A DNA stretch of 64,000 bases from Myrica gale (GCA_963930655.1 OZ005599.1:30436724-30500723); one strand, 5' to 3'. Shown: positions 1 through 13,170, counted from the stretch's first letter. A program made the numbers and translations. The notes: generated from the sequence alone by a model not told the origin.

Positions 1-1039
1 GTTCCGAAATCAATCGAGAAATAAATAAGTTGACCATTAGGAAAAAAAAAGATACAAACAATTAAGAGAAATTTAATCGACATCTCTAAACTCTATCAGG
101 ATAAGTTCGTTTTCACATTTTTTTCAGGATTCTGAGTATATTCACATTATTACCATCGAACATATTAAGAATTTAAACACAAACACCAATACATTTTACA
201 CAATCTCCAACAATTTTTTAATTTTTTATTCAACATAAATTTTTTCTCCCTATACTTTTCACTTAACTCAAATATTTTTTTATTAAACAATTACATCAAA
301 TCATTTCTCTCTCTACTTTACACAAATACAAATAAAATACTATTCAACATAAATATTTACAACTCCTCTAAAATTCTACATTTTTACTCCAAACGAATAT
401 AACCCACGAGTCAGGTTTCGAATTTTTTTTTCTTTTCTATATGCTTCGTTTTCCTCTTTTATTTGGTACGTGAAAATCACTTGTACACCTTTTTTTTTCT
501 TTGAATTATATTTGTAATTGGTCCCGTCCAACTATTATTATTAGCTTTTAAAACCCGTTACCCAACCGACTGTACACCCCCTGGAAAAGGAAAGCAACGA
601 CGTCCCCAAGCACACCGCGAAGAACTCCAATCCGACCGATTAAGATTTTACATATTTTCCAATAATCTGTCAATCTGATACCTCCCAACACAATATTGAT
701 TTGTTTGTTAGGTCGGGCGTGCGTGGACTGACAATTTGTGTGTTTCGTTCCAACCATACAGCGTCCTAGGCCCAAGGTTATCACTTGTCACTAAATCGAC
801 TGCCTACCGAATGTTTATCAAAAGCCTTCCTTTTCATCATCCTTTTCCCTTCCATAGGACCATAAGCATCAGATCCAGCGGTTTAAAACTTTCCTCCCAA
901 CGCCCACTAATAGTAAGTTTAGCTGCCTCTTGTTGCACGTGTTTTTTTGGGCTCGTTAGAGGGTAATCCGAGGGGGATTGTGGTTGGTTTTTCTGATTGA
1001 AGAAAACACACGAGAAAAGAACCGAAAAAGAAAAAGAAG
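1..1039. other. Flank and 5' region of the UXT gene
   Basis: No gene seen. The first 430 bases are very AT-rich, with many A/T runs and a C/T-biased + strand, like old intergenic or MITE-derived DNA. The last 200 bases before the ATG at 1040 are purine-rich and probably contain the UXT leader. No convincing TATA box was found. Short open frames here resemble nothing I recognise. Confidence 0.5.
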
Positions 1040-4000
1040 ATGGGTGAAGGTGAGCGCCAGCGGTTTCGGCTGGGCACAGTCGGGGCGTTGACTCTGTCGG
1101 TAGTTTCGTCCGTGTCCATTGTGATCTGCAACAAGGCGTTAATCAGCTCATTAGGTTTCCATTTCGGTATGTTTCACATTTTGCGCCTTCTCTCTAAATG
1201 TTTTGGTCAAACATGGCATCAATGATTTCTTGTTTTGGGTATGTCTGATGTTTTTAATTCTTTGCCAAGTCATAACCTTTTAATGGATTATAGTCGATAT
1301 ATATAGCTGCATATTTCTTTCAAAAGATTGTGTCTTTTTAGGTTTGCTCCTTTGTTTGTACCCTGATTGTAAACAGTTCTTAATTATTTTCCAAGTGACA
1401 ACCTGTTCGTGGATTATAGCGGGCAAATATGGTATATTTCATTCCAAAGTTTGTGGCTGTATTGGGTTTGCTTCTTTATTGGTACGTTGTTAAGGCTCTA
1501 AGTGGGTTGATGAAGTAGCCAGCCAAATCTTTATGTGCTAATGAAAGGGGCGAATTTAAATTGCTGCAATACCTCCTCGCCCATGAATATATGTTGTCAC
1601 TTTGCTGTTCTAGATCACCTGATGCATGCCTCAAGGCCAAACATGGGGATAGTGGGCCTGCGACTTGGCAATGCCTTAATACCACTGAACAACTATTCAG
1701 TAATCATATAGGCAGTTGCCTACAGGTGTTGCTAGGAGCACATGAGCCCTTGGAACTTCCGTTTGACTTTTGCCACCTATGATGTAAAGCCCACATCTAG
1801 ATTACATCTAGATTGTTCATTCCAGGAAAATGATTGGGAAGATTTAGACTCATTCTGATCAGATATCATAGCTGTGATGATGCGTGTTAGACCGAATATT
1901 TACTTTGTGGTAAGATCTTGATCCTCTCATATTTTGCAGCTACAACTTTGACAAGCTGGCATCTTCTAGTCACCTTTTGCTCGCTTCATGTGGCGTTAAA
2001 GATGAAATTATTTGAACACAAACCTTTTGATCGGAAAGCTGTAATGGGCTTTGGCATTCTAAATGGGATCTCCATTGGACTTTTGAATTTGAGCCTGGGT
2101 TTCAATTCGGTTGGGTTCTATCAGGTACCACTGTTATTTGTAACTCTAGTTCAAATGGCAGTATACATTTACTATGTTTTCATCATTTTTCTCAAGACTC
2201 TGATTCTGAAGGACTCTGTTGATTTTTCCATTACAGATGACCAAGCTGGCAATCATCCCTTGTACCGTACTCTTGGAGACCCTTTTCCTTGGGAAGAGAT
2301 TCAGGTTTCTCTAGAGAAACTTTTTACCCTCCTGTGACTAAGATGCTGACACACTGATGTGCCCTTCCTTATCTAATAACTTAATAGTTAATCATAAGTT
2401 GGCTATTGTGAATGCGATGTCCATTATCTTCACTTCAACCCATAATTCCCTTCATTGGCTTCCTTTATTAGGATAGTGTACTTGGTAGTAGTAACCTTGG
2501 TGCTCTCCAAAGTTCTCAAATTTCATCAGTCTCCCGTTTATGGTTGGACATGCCAAGGAATGGTTTTGAAAACCAATAGTGATGAGCTTTTTGTAGCACC
2601 CGAACATGTGTCATTTTTCAACTTTTCAGATGTTATTATATAGAATGCACTTAGAAATATATTCTTAGTTGCACCTTCTTAATTAAATCTCTGAAGTTTT
2701 GAGATTGTTGCACTATATTATTCCAATGTTGTCATCAATACAATAGTATTTGTCTTTGGTAGAAATGTGGTACTTCTTTTCGTTTTTGGTTTTGTTCTTT
2801 TTAGTGCATGTCAAAGTTGTCTTCGGTGGTAATACGACTGATAGTTTTAATTATTTTTTGTTGAACATGAAAGTGTAAGAACTCAATGGGATCCCCCTTG
2901 AATCAGACATAACTGCATGTTCAACTCTGCTCTGCGTGTTGTTAGAAAAAAAGGTTATTCCTTTATTTGGGCTGAAACTTATTACTATGATATCTGGCCA
3001 TCCATTTTGTTTCCTTTACCCCTTCTCCAGTTTTTGGGAGTCAAAATACATGAGCACCAACTACCTCCTGTATTCTATTAAATCCATCTTTGCATTTAAT
3101 GCTATGGAGTGTCATGCCATTATAGAGCATCGTGTCTTTTTGTATACCTCTTCTCATTTAAAGCCTTATTTTGCATTTAATGATATCTAGTGTCATGCCA
3201 TCATATGATGTCATGTCTTTTCTTGTACCTCAACTCACTTGTGGTTTAGTCACTTTTGTCTTTGTGATCCTTTACCTGAATGAGATTTCTTTCGGTTGTG
3301 ATGATCAGTCTTTGTCGTTCATAGATTGCAACCATTGTGCTGTTACTATCTATACTAAGACTCTTGCATTAGGTGTTCATAGCCTTGTTAAAAATATCAT
3401 GATTGCTGATGTTAGACATATGCACCTCAATGCTTCAAGCTCTTCCCTATCATTCTATTACTAAGAGCATAAATTTATTAAGTCCTCATACCTGTTACCT
3501 CATGAGTGAACCATTTCATATGCATTTTGGTTTCTTCAACGATCTAATACATTCTTTGTATCCTTCTTATTGCAGTAGGACCATTCAGCTTTCACTCATT
3601 ATCCTCCTTCTAGGAGTTGGGATAGCAACAGTCACCGATTTGCAACTCAATGCTCTGGGCTCTGTCTTATCCCTCCTTGCGATTGTTACAACCTGCGTTG
3701 CTCAAATCGTATCCTCAATGAAGCTACCTTAACCAAAAATTCGTAAAGGGTGGCAAATATAGATTTTCAATTAAGGAGAATCCTATCTTTTGAGGACAGG
3801 AGTTGATGCTGTGGTCTCTTAATCTTGACTAGAATTCCTTTTGCATGAACAACAGTTCTATCACTTTTGTCTTGTTTAAGATCTTAACTAATTCATTTCA
3901 GATGACTAATACCATCCAGAAGAATTTCAAGGTTTCTTCAACCCAACTTCTATATCAATCTTGTCCATATCAAGCAGTCACCTTGTTGATATCTGGCCCA

Positions 4001-4687
4001 TTTTTGGATGGGTTTTTGACTGATCAAAATGTATTTGCTTTCAAATACACAACTCAAGTACTGGTGAGAACTAAAAGCTTTGTGACACAGCCAACTATTT
4101 TCCCTCCAATTTGTACATATTTTGGAATTATTACCAATACTTTTCACTTTCTCTCTATTACAGGTTTTCATCATTCTATCCTGCCTAATATCTGTATCTG
4201 TGAATTTTAGCACATTTCTTGTAATTGGAAAGACATCCCCAGTCACCTATCAGGTTCTTGGACATCTGAAGACATGCCTGGTGTTGGCATTTGGTTATTT
4301 CTTACTTCATGATCCGTTTAGCTGGAGGAATATTTTGGGGATTTTTATTGCATTAATTGGGATGGTTCTATATTCTTATTTCTTCTCTCGTGAGAGTCAG
4401 CAAAAGACCACCGAAGCAGCAGCACAGTCATTTCAGGTCCTGGCCACTTCTTTTGACTTATTCTCAGAATACTGCATATTCTACTTCCCTGACATTTCAC
4501 CATTGATTTGCTAAAATATGTGCAGACATGCTTAGTGAACTGTTTTTCTTTATGTTCTTAATAATGCCAGGTGGTGGAAGGTGAATCTGATCCTCTGCTG
4601 AGTGCAGAAAATGGAAAAGGGGGATTGGTTGACGAGGTTGTACCAAAGCTCCCTGTATGGAATTCAAACAAAGATTTGGATGCGTGA
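1040..4687 (+). CDS. UXT: UDP-xylose transporter (nucleotide-sugar transporter, NST/TPT family)
   Basis: Seven exons join in frame to a 354-residue protein: 1040-1166, 1940-2124, 2237-2304, 3576-3708, 3902-4063, 4164-4436, 4571-4687, all with GT-AG introns. The product resembles Arabidopsis UXT1-3 nearly end to end (UXT3 is about 357 residues, from memory). It begins MGEGERQRFRLGTVGALTLS, contains the conserved stretches SVGFYQMTKLAIIPCTVLLE and GKTSPVTYQVLGHLKTCLVL, and ends in WNSNKDLDA. The family carries UDP-xylose from cytosol into Golgi/ER in exchange for UMP, feeding xylan and xyloglucan synthesis. About ten hydrophobic helices are expected from the pattern. The start codon is the first ATG in frame with the conserved N terminus. 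It converges with the MATE gene at 5334. I cannot tell which UXT paralogue it is. Confidence 0.95.
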
Positions 4688-5333
4688 AGGATTTTTCATA
4701 TGCACAAGAGAAGCAGATGCAACTGTGAGAGCAACGACAATATCGATGGCTATAAAAAGATCCATGTTTTGCATCTCAAATTTGCACACGGGTGAGCCTT
4801 CATCTCCTTTTAGTGTGATTTAGCATTAGATCACATTGGTATCACAACAATTAGCTCAAAATAAGGAATGCATATAGTGTGGTATTGTTTTTTTCCTGGG
4901 AAACTGATGTTTCAGCTTTGTAATCATTTTTATGAACTTGTATATACGACAAATAGAATGCACAGCGTTTCTTTAATGCTATACAAGTTTCAAATTGGGT
5001 CGTTTAGTAGTCTTGATTTATATGTCAGGATGTTTGAATTGTCTTGTTGGGTCCATAGAAGGCCACTTGGGCCTTTGTGCTAAGAATTGAAGGTAGCCTT
5101 CTCCCACGCATGGGATTTGATCCCATTTCTATTATTTTGATCATTTCCCAACCTATCTTACTCTCTTTAGTATCCTTTTGTTCTCTTCTAGTACAAAATC
5201 TGATAATAAAGTAGAAAGAGATAAGAAAAGGGTAAGGGAGGAGGTGATGCAAAGAGGCTGTTTATGCCACTAGAAAGTCTATCTTATATCATGGTACAAG
5301 GACTTTATTTTACCAACGTCTACAGAAAGCAAA
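4688..5333. other. Convergent spacer between UXT and MATE genes
   Basis: Holds the 3' ends of both flanking genes. No further coding sequence is supported. A short inverted repeat (AAGGCC...GGCCTT) lies near 5058-5075, in the middle of the spacer. Confidence 0.5.
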
Positions 5334-6722
5334 TCAGCTAAGGAGATCGGCTTCCAAATCATTGTTGTCACCTTCAGTGGCTTGAGTCAGTTCCTTAGCC
5401 CTTTTAACTTCGTGCTTCCAATCAGTTGAAACCAATGTATAGATCATCATGCACATACATGAAATCTGAGCTGCAGCAAGACCACACCACAACCCTATAA
5501 AGCCCATCCTGAGTCTAAAACTCATGAGAACTGCAACTGGCAAACCAATTAGGTAGAAGGAGCCAAAATTGATACAAGCACCCACCTTAGCCCTTGCAGA
5601 GCCTATGAGGATTCCACATGCAGCTGTCTGGGGACAATTTCCTAGCTCACAAAATCCTAATATGGGGAGGGCAATCGATGTCAAAGCCAGCACTTGTGGT
5701 TCACATGTAAAGAGCTTGCCCCATCCATCTCGCACGGCAATTGTGAAAGCAAAAGCCAGTATGCTACACACAGCCGCCACCACAATTCCGATTATGGTTG
5801 TTTGTTGAGCCCGTGCGGGCTGCCCAGCTCCCAACTCTTGGCCAACACGCGTTGATAAGCCCAAGCTAAGAGAGTGCGGAAACACATAGAGCAATCCAGT
5901 TGTTTGTATGAGGATTCCCATTGCAGCCACACTTGCCTGTGGATCGCTGAGTAGGCCGCACAGTAGCAGCATTATTTCATACCACCACCACTCCAAACAG
6001 ACAGAGAGTACACTTGGAACTGCAAGGGCAAGCAACTGTTGCCAGCCCTGAGTGCATGCATGTTTTGTTTTCCCATCCCATGGTTTTAGTGCTGTCCTTG
6101 ATTGGAAAAGGTATACTAGCAAACCCAAGTACAAGTTTAAGGTAGTCCAGGCTGAGGCTAGAGCAACACCCCTCATCCCCATATTCAAATATACAACAAG
6201 GCAGTAGTTGATGGGAAGGTGGAGAATCATTGCACAAACAGCAGATATAGTTAGGGGTTTGGTTAGACTCTGGGTCCTTAGGAAAATCCTTAAGGGATGG
6301 AGGAGAACATGGACTAACAAATCTGGAAGGGAATATGTTATATAAACCTTGGCCATGGATGTAATTGTTTGCTCCTGACCTAGCCATAGAAGGATGGGCT
6401 CCATGTTTAACCACAATAGAGAAATTGGAATGGCTGTGAGAAAAAGGAGACAGACAGCCCTTCTGTATGTTTGGCAGAGAACGTCCCCTTTTTTAGCTCC
6501 ATAAGCTTGGCAGCATATTGGTTCCATTCCCATAGCGAGGCCTTTCAGAACAGAGTAGCCTGTAATATTTGCAAATCCAATTGAAAGCGAACCCCCAGCT
6601 AACTCAGTGTTCCCAAGATGTCCCAAGAAGAGCATAGAGACAATCATCTTGGAGTATAAAAGCAGGCTTGATACTACTATGGGGCATGCAAGTTTGCAAA
6701 GTGATATCAGCTCCTCTGCTAC
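5334..6722 (-). CDS. DTX: MATE efflux transporter, DTX53-like (main exon; N terminus unresolved)
   Basis: One long exon runs from a splice acceptor (CTGCAG, coding from 6722) to the TGA at 5334-5336, giving 462 residues; the family is usually about 490-510. The first internal ATG is at 6647, but homology extends 25 residues upstream of it (VAEELISLCKLACPIVVSSL), so the true start lies in an unplaced upstream exon. Recalled Arabidopsis DTX53 starts MQ then VGEEL, so that exon may code only a few residues. Family marks include SMLFLGHLGNTELAGGSLSI, the EPICCQAYGAKK segment, CLEWWWYEIMLLLCGLL and GILIQTTGLLYVFP, with about twelve hydrophobic segments. MATE proteins export organic solutes with H+ or Na+; members of this plant clade act at endomembranes or the plasma membrane. 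Substrate unknown. In-frame reading upstream of the acceptor meets a stop. Confidence 0.85.
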   Translation of the reverse strand, partial: VAEELISLCKLACPIVVSSLLLYSKMIVSMLFLGHLGNTELAGGSLSIGFANITGYSVLKGLAMGMEPICCQAYGAKKGDVLCQTYRRAVCLLFLTAIPISLLWLNMEPILLWLGQEQTITSMAKVYITYSLPDLLVHVLLHPLRIFLRTQSLTKPLTISAVCAMILHLPINYCLVVYLNMGMRGVALASAWTTLNLYLGLLVYLFQSRTALKPWDGKTKHACTQGWQQLLALAVPSVLSVCLEWWWYEIMLLLCGLLSDPQASVAAMGILIQTTGLLYVFPHSLSLGLSTRVGQELGAGQPARAQQTTIIGIVVAAVCSILAFAFTIAVRDGWGKLFTCEPQVLALTSIALPILGFCELGNCPQTAACGILIGSARAKVGACINFGSFYLIGLPVAVLMSFRLRMGFIGLWCGLAAAQISCMCMMIYTLVSTDWKHEVKRAKELTQATEGDNNDLEADLLS

Positions 6723-9717
6723 CTGCAGTAAGTCATGCAGAGTATAAAGAATTCACCAATATAGATATGTGAGCACATTTGGAACAGATAACTTCACACA
6801 TGTAGATACTACTATGGGGCATGCAAGCTTGCAAAATATGAGGCTTGTAAAGTTTCTGTTCGAAATTGATATACCATAGTGCTAAGAGAACAGATAACTG
6901 CGCTGAAGAATTGGCGTTGTTTGTCAGATTTGCCTGCCGGTGGGATGAACAAGCTTTCTGCTGTCTTGAAGGAATTAGAGTTTTCTTACTAGACCATTGC
7001 TGCCCATAAAATAAGAACCTTGAAATACCCTTCGGAAAGTCAATGTACTCTGGTGCTGAGCCACTAAATACATAAGAGTTTTCGTAGCAAAATTGGCTCA
7101 GTATTATGAATGGAGAAGCACAATGCAATGCACGTGGTAGGCAGTTGCAGAAGCGGACAAATGTGGGTAGTTGGAATTTACTTATTGGTCTTGAAATTCG
7201 TGACGGTGTCAATGCATTCTAGCCAAGCTTTTGATGAGATGAAATTAATTTTGCTTCACCGGTTAGGAAAGATATCTATACTTGCGAACCTGGTCACAAG
7301 TAAGTGATTGGGATTTTTTTTCCATTAATTGTCCAAAATTTCACATTTTTGTAATTGCATCTCCTTTATTCCTACTTTCCCTCTTTGCCAACTTGCTATT
7401 TTCCACTTATGACTTTCACAAATCATGAGTATAGTTCCCGACAGTGCATCGATATAAAGGGTGTGAATCCTACCATAAGAAACTAGGTGGATTATGGAAT
7501 TAAACTAAATAGTCTGGGCAGCGGCTCCGCTCCTTGTTGTTTCCATATATTCTATTGGCAGTCTAATACGTCATAGTCAATTAGTTTGGACTCCTGGTGG
7601 ATTTTTTGTGGAATATTTCTTCCACAAAGTTGAGGTGGGTTTGGATGACATGTGAATCAGTTTTTGTTAGGCTTTGAATAGGCTTTGATATGACTGCTTT
7701 GTGCTTGCTTAGATCTTTATAATTTGATCCCTTGATGCTTGGCATGAGGAAATCGTTGTTGCTTGAGGACTATTGTCGAAGGAGTTATGGAGCTTATTTT
7801 TGAGTTGTTCCTTCAAGTTGGAAGGCTTTAGTGGAAATTCCATAGATGCATCCATGTAACTTTGTGATAAAGTGGTCCATCCTATAACTGACTTCATTTC
7901 TAGTTGAATCTGGTAAGATTTGAGTTTTGGTCCTATGATGATAGATAATTCTAGACTTGGCCTTTTGTCATAATGCTATGTGCAAATTGGATCTATAATT
8001 CTGGACTCCAAATGGTGCAGTACATCATTTGGGTTGTCTCCAGTTCCTACAATACAAATGAGGAAGACAAATTTTAACAGGAAGATGAACGAGGGGTAAT
8101 GCTTGTTTTGGTCTCAATTTCCAATCCTGAACACCTTTTATGGTATACTTCAGTCTGATTCTTCTTGCATAGTGGAAAATGGAATTTTAATCTCCGTATA
8201 CTTAGTATCTTGTAACCATCATTCTGTGGGAAGAGGCTGTTAACACGGTAGGTCACATCAAATAAGATGGCATGGATAGTAGGACTTATGGTTATTGTTT
8301 CACATATGATTGAAAAAAGAACATGGTGAGAAGTGAGAGATACCCTAGTTGCGTTTGCTAGATTCCTTGTGGTCCCTGCTACACTTTTGCTGAAAATCTA
8401 GTAAGGAATTGCTTGGTAGTTGCGATGCTTGAAGGGGGGGGGGGGGAATCCTGCTTAGAGGGAGCAAAATCACCTTTGGGTTTGGGGATTCCCAGACCAG
8501 GGAAATAAAACAGTGGCCAAATTATATTGCAATCCCCAGGCCTGAATAGAAAAACATTTGGCGTAGGAGATAAAGGTGCTTTTTCCCCTGTGAATAAGTG
8601 CTCATTAAGAGGCGCATATATTGGTTCTTGTAATAAAATCCCGGTGGTCCTGGACGAGAGGGTTATTCTTGCTAATTGCTGGAGAAGTTTAAGGTTTTCC
8701 AACTCTATCACCCCTCTTCTGGCATGTGCCTTATTTCAACATGATCTCGAACAATCACGGTGAACCTAATGGTGCAGATTGAGAAATTTTACATTTTCCC
8801 AAGTGCAGAAAGACTTGTTTTTCAGGTAGATATATTATGTGCATGCGCATAGCATCTGTGTGAAAATCTAGCTTGTTCTCCATCATGCTCTTGCCCTATG
8901 TGGCAATTTATCTCTCTGTTGCTCCAAAGTAGTGATAAATTGAAATGTCAGACGATGTGCATTTCCCATCTCAAAGAGCTTTCTACCCAACAGTGTATTT
9001 GCCCGTATGCCATTCCCTTGACTTGAGAAGGAATACGATACCACCAAAAGTCACACTATTCACGAAAATGGCAGTATTAGCAGTATCACCGTCCATTGTG
9101 CTAACTAAATTGTAGTCTAGGAACGCGCATGGAGAAAAACATGCAAAAAGGTAGTGAACTTGCAAGTAAAGTGGAGTGGAAGTCGTACCTTGATCGTCAC
9201 CACCTGCTTCCTAAACATTCCATTAGTGTACTCGCTTCCTTCCGCTCTTCCCCTAACGTCACTTCCATTGTTTGAAAGATTACTCTGTGACACTGCCTGG
9301 GATTCGGTTGAGTTGCACATTTCGAAAGATGTTGCTGTGAAAGAGACAACTGCACTTCTCTGGCACGGCAAAGACCGGAATGGCGGATTGCCCAAACTAA
9401 TGCCGGGTGAAGGTAGTAGTGGGGATGCACAAATATTAAAGCGAGGTCTACTCTGCTTCTACGTCCTATATTGTACCATGACATCCTAGGTATATTTGCA
9501 CATGCTTGTCAGAGGTAGATTCCATTCAAAAGCAACCCTAATGTTCTCGAATCAGCATTGTCTCCGTGGATGATAGCGAATCACAACTTCTCATTAGCTT
9601 CTTGTCAAAGCAAACGTTGGGAGTCCTAATAGAGAAAGATTGAAGTAGGGGGAATAAGGCATTGGGGAACGAAAACAAAGAGGAGATATACACGAAGAAA
9701 AATCAAGTGGGAGGGGA
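6723..9717. other. Spacer upstream of the MATE gene, no gene supported
   Basis: Probably contains the first exon, leader and promoter of the MATE gene on the - strand, but no exon could be assigned. A 31-base segment at 6806-6836 nearly repeats 6670-6700 inside the MATE exon. A run of 13 G lies at 8434-8446. Several open frames of 60-110 codons on both strands look like chance; none resembles a family I know. Confidence 0.4.
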
Positions 9718-9888
9718 CACTTGGTAGCTTTCTTCGAACTTTGACGTAGACAACAGATAAATAACATATTTTTTAACACTTGGTAAAATCAAGTGGCACG
9801 AGCACTTGGTAGCTTTCTTCGAACTTTGACGTAGACAACAGATAAATAACATATTTTTTTAACACTTGGTAAAATCAAGTGGCACGAG
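9718..9888. repeat. Tandem duplication, two 85-86 bp copies
   Basis: Copies 9718-9802 and 9803-9888 both begin CACTTGGTAGCTTTC and end GGCACGAG. They differ only by one T in a T run. The near identity points to a recent local duplication. Confidence 0.95.
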
Positions 9889-12640
9889 GCACGAGCATGC
9901 ATGCTTACCCTTTAGATTCAATCTAATAATAATAATAATAATAATGCTCGAATAGATGGCAGAGGCTTGGTATATTCTCTTTGATTCCATTGTTCAAATT
10001 AGAAAAATGTACTGAATTCTGCATCCCTGCAGCCAGCAACCTATGATCAAACGAAATCTTTTTAAATTTTAAGTGTCGCTTGGAAGCTTAACGGTGCAAG
10101 TAAAATATTTGAACGGGTGCGCCAAGTTTTGGGCCTACTCTCACTCCGTTACTATGATCTCAGGCGGGCTACAAGCCGTTTATCCTTAATCTGAGCTCTG
10201 GGCTGAGAGAGTTTTTGACAAAATATCACAAGATGGGCTCTCAATAAATAAAGCCCAGTCACATTTGACTGTAGAGATGAGTACTCTTTCTGTATTTTTC
10301 TCTCCTATTCTCTTTTCACCGGGCTTGTGACGTGTCGGAAAAAAAAAGACAAGGAAACAAATAAAGAACGGCTATGTTTGTTTCGTTCTCAAATCTTTCT
10401 TAAACAATTTTCAAAATCATTTTTTCATCAATTTTAATATCTTTTTCTCGATCCCAATAATTTTTTACACTTTTCAACAACTTTTAACAATTTTTTTATA
10501 AATTTCAACAACTTTTAACAAATTCTTACCAATCTCAAGAGAATCTACACTAACTTCAAAAAAAATAAACATAAAATATTTTCAAAACAAAACCATACAT
10601 TTCAAGCTTGTTTGGATGCTGGCTCTGGTTCTGGTTTTGGGTCACGGTTCTAGTTCCACGAGTTAAACCCAGGTTCAACTTACAGCATGATCCTTTTTGC
10701 CGCTCACCCTGCCAGACCATACACCTCTACACTCTAATCTGACACATGCATTAATTGAGCTAACAGTCTCAGAAAAAGCACGAGATGTTGTCACCCGTTT
10801 AACACAACTGTAAATAACTTAAGTTAATAATTTATGTGGTTTTTTGTGATTTGTTTCTATTTTTATGCATTAAAATATATGCATTTTTATTTTTAGATTT
10901 ATTATCTTTTAAAATATTATTAATTATATATTTTTATATGAAGTTTTATGTTTATTTTTTCGTTTTCTATTGCTTTATTCTTTTATACTTTTTGTTCTAC
11001 GTTTAATAACGTACGCTTTTATTCTTTACGCGTGATTTCTTCTCCACCATAAAGAAAAGCAGGAGGAAGACGGGCTATTCCAGAATCCACTCGCAAGAGT
11101 TTTCTTCAGCAACCAGTTTTGGGTTGGGTGGGACTTCTCACCTGTAGAGATCGTAATAAGGGCATTTTTTTGGTTACCAGCGGTTTTTACCGTCAAGAGG
11201 AATCGATTCCCAGTCTTCGTACTCTACACTTCTTTACTAATTACTTTTGGTATTTCTCTCATGATCTTTCCAAGGAAAAATGCTATATATACACTTCTCT
11301 CTGTCTCTCTCTGTTTCTTTCTCTAACCAAGTCCCTTTCCTTCCTCAAGAAACTTTCGCTCATAGTGCCTCAGATAGGGGAAGTAAATCGTGCGTGTGTG
11401 CACATTCATTTCTCACGAACAATCTCAAAGTAAGCAATTTCTTATTCACTTCCTGCATTGCGTTGTCGACTTCATCAATTGATTACTCTAATCAAATGAG
11501 GTAGAAACCAGTTTGATTTCTGCGAAACTCATCGGCGATGTTGGACTCGTTCTAAACTGCTTCATCACCTCATTATCTCATGCGAACGTAACTATGCTTA
11601 CTGGTGTACTTCACAGTACTTGGTTGGCGATAAAATGGAGACAATGAGAAAAACTAAAAGAAAACGGAAAGAGAAGTTTTCGTTCCATTGTGTTCACTCG
11701 TTTGTTTTTGTTTTTCAACAGAATCGAGTAGTTACACCGACGCTTTCGTTAAACAACGATTATAATAGAAAAGCTTTTCAGAATCTGTCAGGGCGGATTT
11801 CCAACCATGCCAATTAGCAGGTGACACGTGAGTTGTCAGTAGTACGCGCTGTACGATGCGCTGTCAAACTGTCAGTGAAAACGACTGCTTTTGACAAAAT
11901 GCATAACCCGCATAACCCTTAACCCACAAACAAACACTGGATTGTGGTTCAACTTTCAGAACCTCGACCCCTTGAACCAGGAGCACGACCCGTTCCCAAA
12001 CAAGCCATTCATCTCTCCTACAACAGAATCCAACCTAGAACCCTGTTTAGAAAAGAAAAAAAAAAGAGCAGTCTTCCACATAAAACAAAACAAGTAAAAT
12101 GATAGATGAAAAAAATTTAGCAACAGAATATACAATGCTAGAGAAATTGAAATTTTCAAAGATCGCAGAATGAATAGTTTAGATATAAATATAATATATG
12201 TAATTTGTAACAACTACAACTAGACAATCAGTTATCATGATATTGTGATACGAAAAGACGCAAGTGTCCTTATCCGGTGGTCGCATTTCTGAATTCCGCA
12301 CCCAGATTTGATAAACCGCAGTTTTCTCTGTCTTTTGCAGCCAAATATATACCCATATTGATTAGGACTCCTCAATATTTTTATTTTATTTTATTTTTAC
12401 CTTATAACATGTAGTAGTTATTTTTAATTAATTAGTTATTTATATATAATTTTCAACTGATAAATTATAAATATTTCTGTCCTTCAAAAATTAACTCATT
12501 AATAAAATAATAAATTATAACAACTCTCATGTTATATTGGTTTTTTAGTCAATTAATTTTTAGGAGAGAATAATTCATATATATTTGAAAAATTAGACGA
12601 GTTAAAATTTATACATTAAGCATTGACTTGTTAAAATTTA
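9889..12640. other. AT-rich intergenic DNA, no gene supported
   Basis: Contains an (AAT)n microsatellite near 9926-9945, a long AT-rich stretch at 10370-11030, a CT-rich stretch near 11290-11330, and low-complexity sequence at 12360-12600. Open frames at 11119-11433 and 11891-12097 have no recognisable domain and low-complexity composition. An unannotated noncoding transcript cannot be excluded. Confidence 0.4.
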
Positions 12641-12985
12641 TGGGAATTTGACATTTTGGTCCTTGAGTTTATACTTCTTTGGCAAATTGGTCATTTATTT
12701 TCAAATTTCAAAATTTTAGTCTTTGAGTTTTCTTTGTTTGACGAAATGGTCCTTCCGTTAGTCTATCGTCCATATGCTTAACGGATTGACCGCTAAATGA
12801 AGCGGTCGACCAGTACAAATTTACTGACGTGTCAGATAGCTCCGTTAAACATATGGACGACAAACTGACAGAAGAACTATTTCGTCAAACATAGAAAATT
12901 CAAGGACTAAAAATTTAAAATTTGAAAGTGAATGACCCATTTGTCAAATGAATATAAATCTAAGGACCAAATTATCAAATTCCCA
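12641..12985. mobile_element. Foldback MITE, probably Mutator-like
   Basis: The two halves are imperfect inverted repeats over more than 130 bases each: the left end GGGAATTTGACATTTTGGTC pairs with the right end, read in reverse, GGGAATTTGATAATTTGGTC. The arms meet around the inverted motif CGTCCATATG(C/T)TTAACGGA. AAAATTTA directly flanks both ends (about 12633-12640 and 12985-12992), consistent with an 8-9 bp target duplication, the Mutator size. No transposase is encoded. It lies about 185 bases before the superoxide dismutase ATG, so it forms part of that promoter region. Confidence 0.85.
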
Positions 12986-13073
12986 AAATTTAATACCATA
13001 ACTGTAACACGTCACTACTTACCCCTTTCGTTTTTATTGTTTGGGTTATTCCATTAGCTGTATACATACTATT

Positions 13074-13083
13074 ATTATAAAAC
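13074..13083 (+). promoter_or_regulatory. Candidate TATA box of the Mn superoxide dismutase gene
   Basis: ATTATAAAAC lies about 90 bases before the ATG at 13171, between the MITE and the gene, with a CT-rich leader after it. Placement fits a core promoter; no transcript start data. Confidence 0.5.
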
Positions 13084-13170
13084 CTGCTGCTCGCTCTCTC
13101 ATCTCATTTGCCACTCCCATTCTCATTCTCTCACTACACTCTTTGCAGGACCTCCAGACCTTTCTTCACC

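Noticed and set aside
8379-8711. 110-codon frame on the - strand as possible MATE exon 1
   Set aside because: No resemblance to the MATE N terminus and it spans a 13-G run.
9154-9489. Overlapping open frames on both strands
   Set aside because: No motif, no homology recognised, and comparable lengths on both strands suggest chance.
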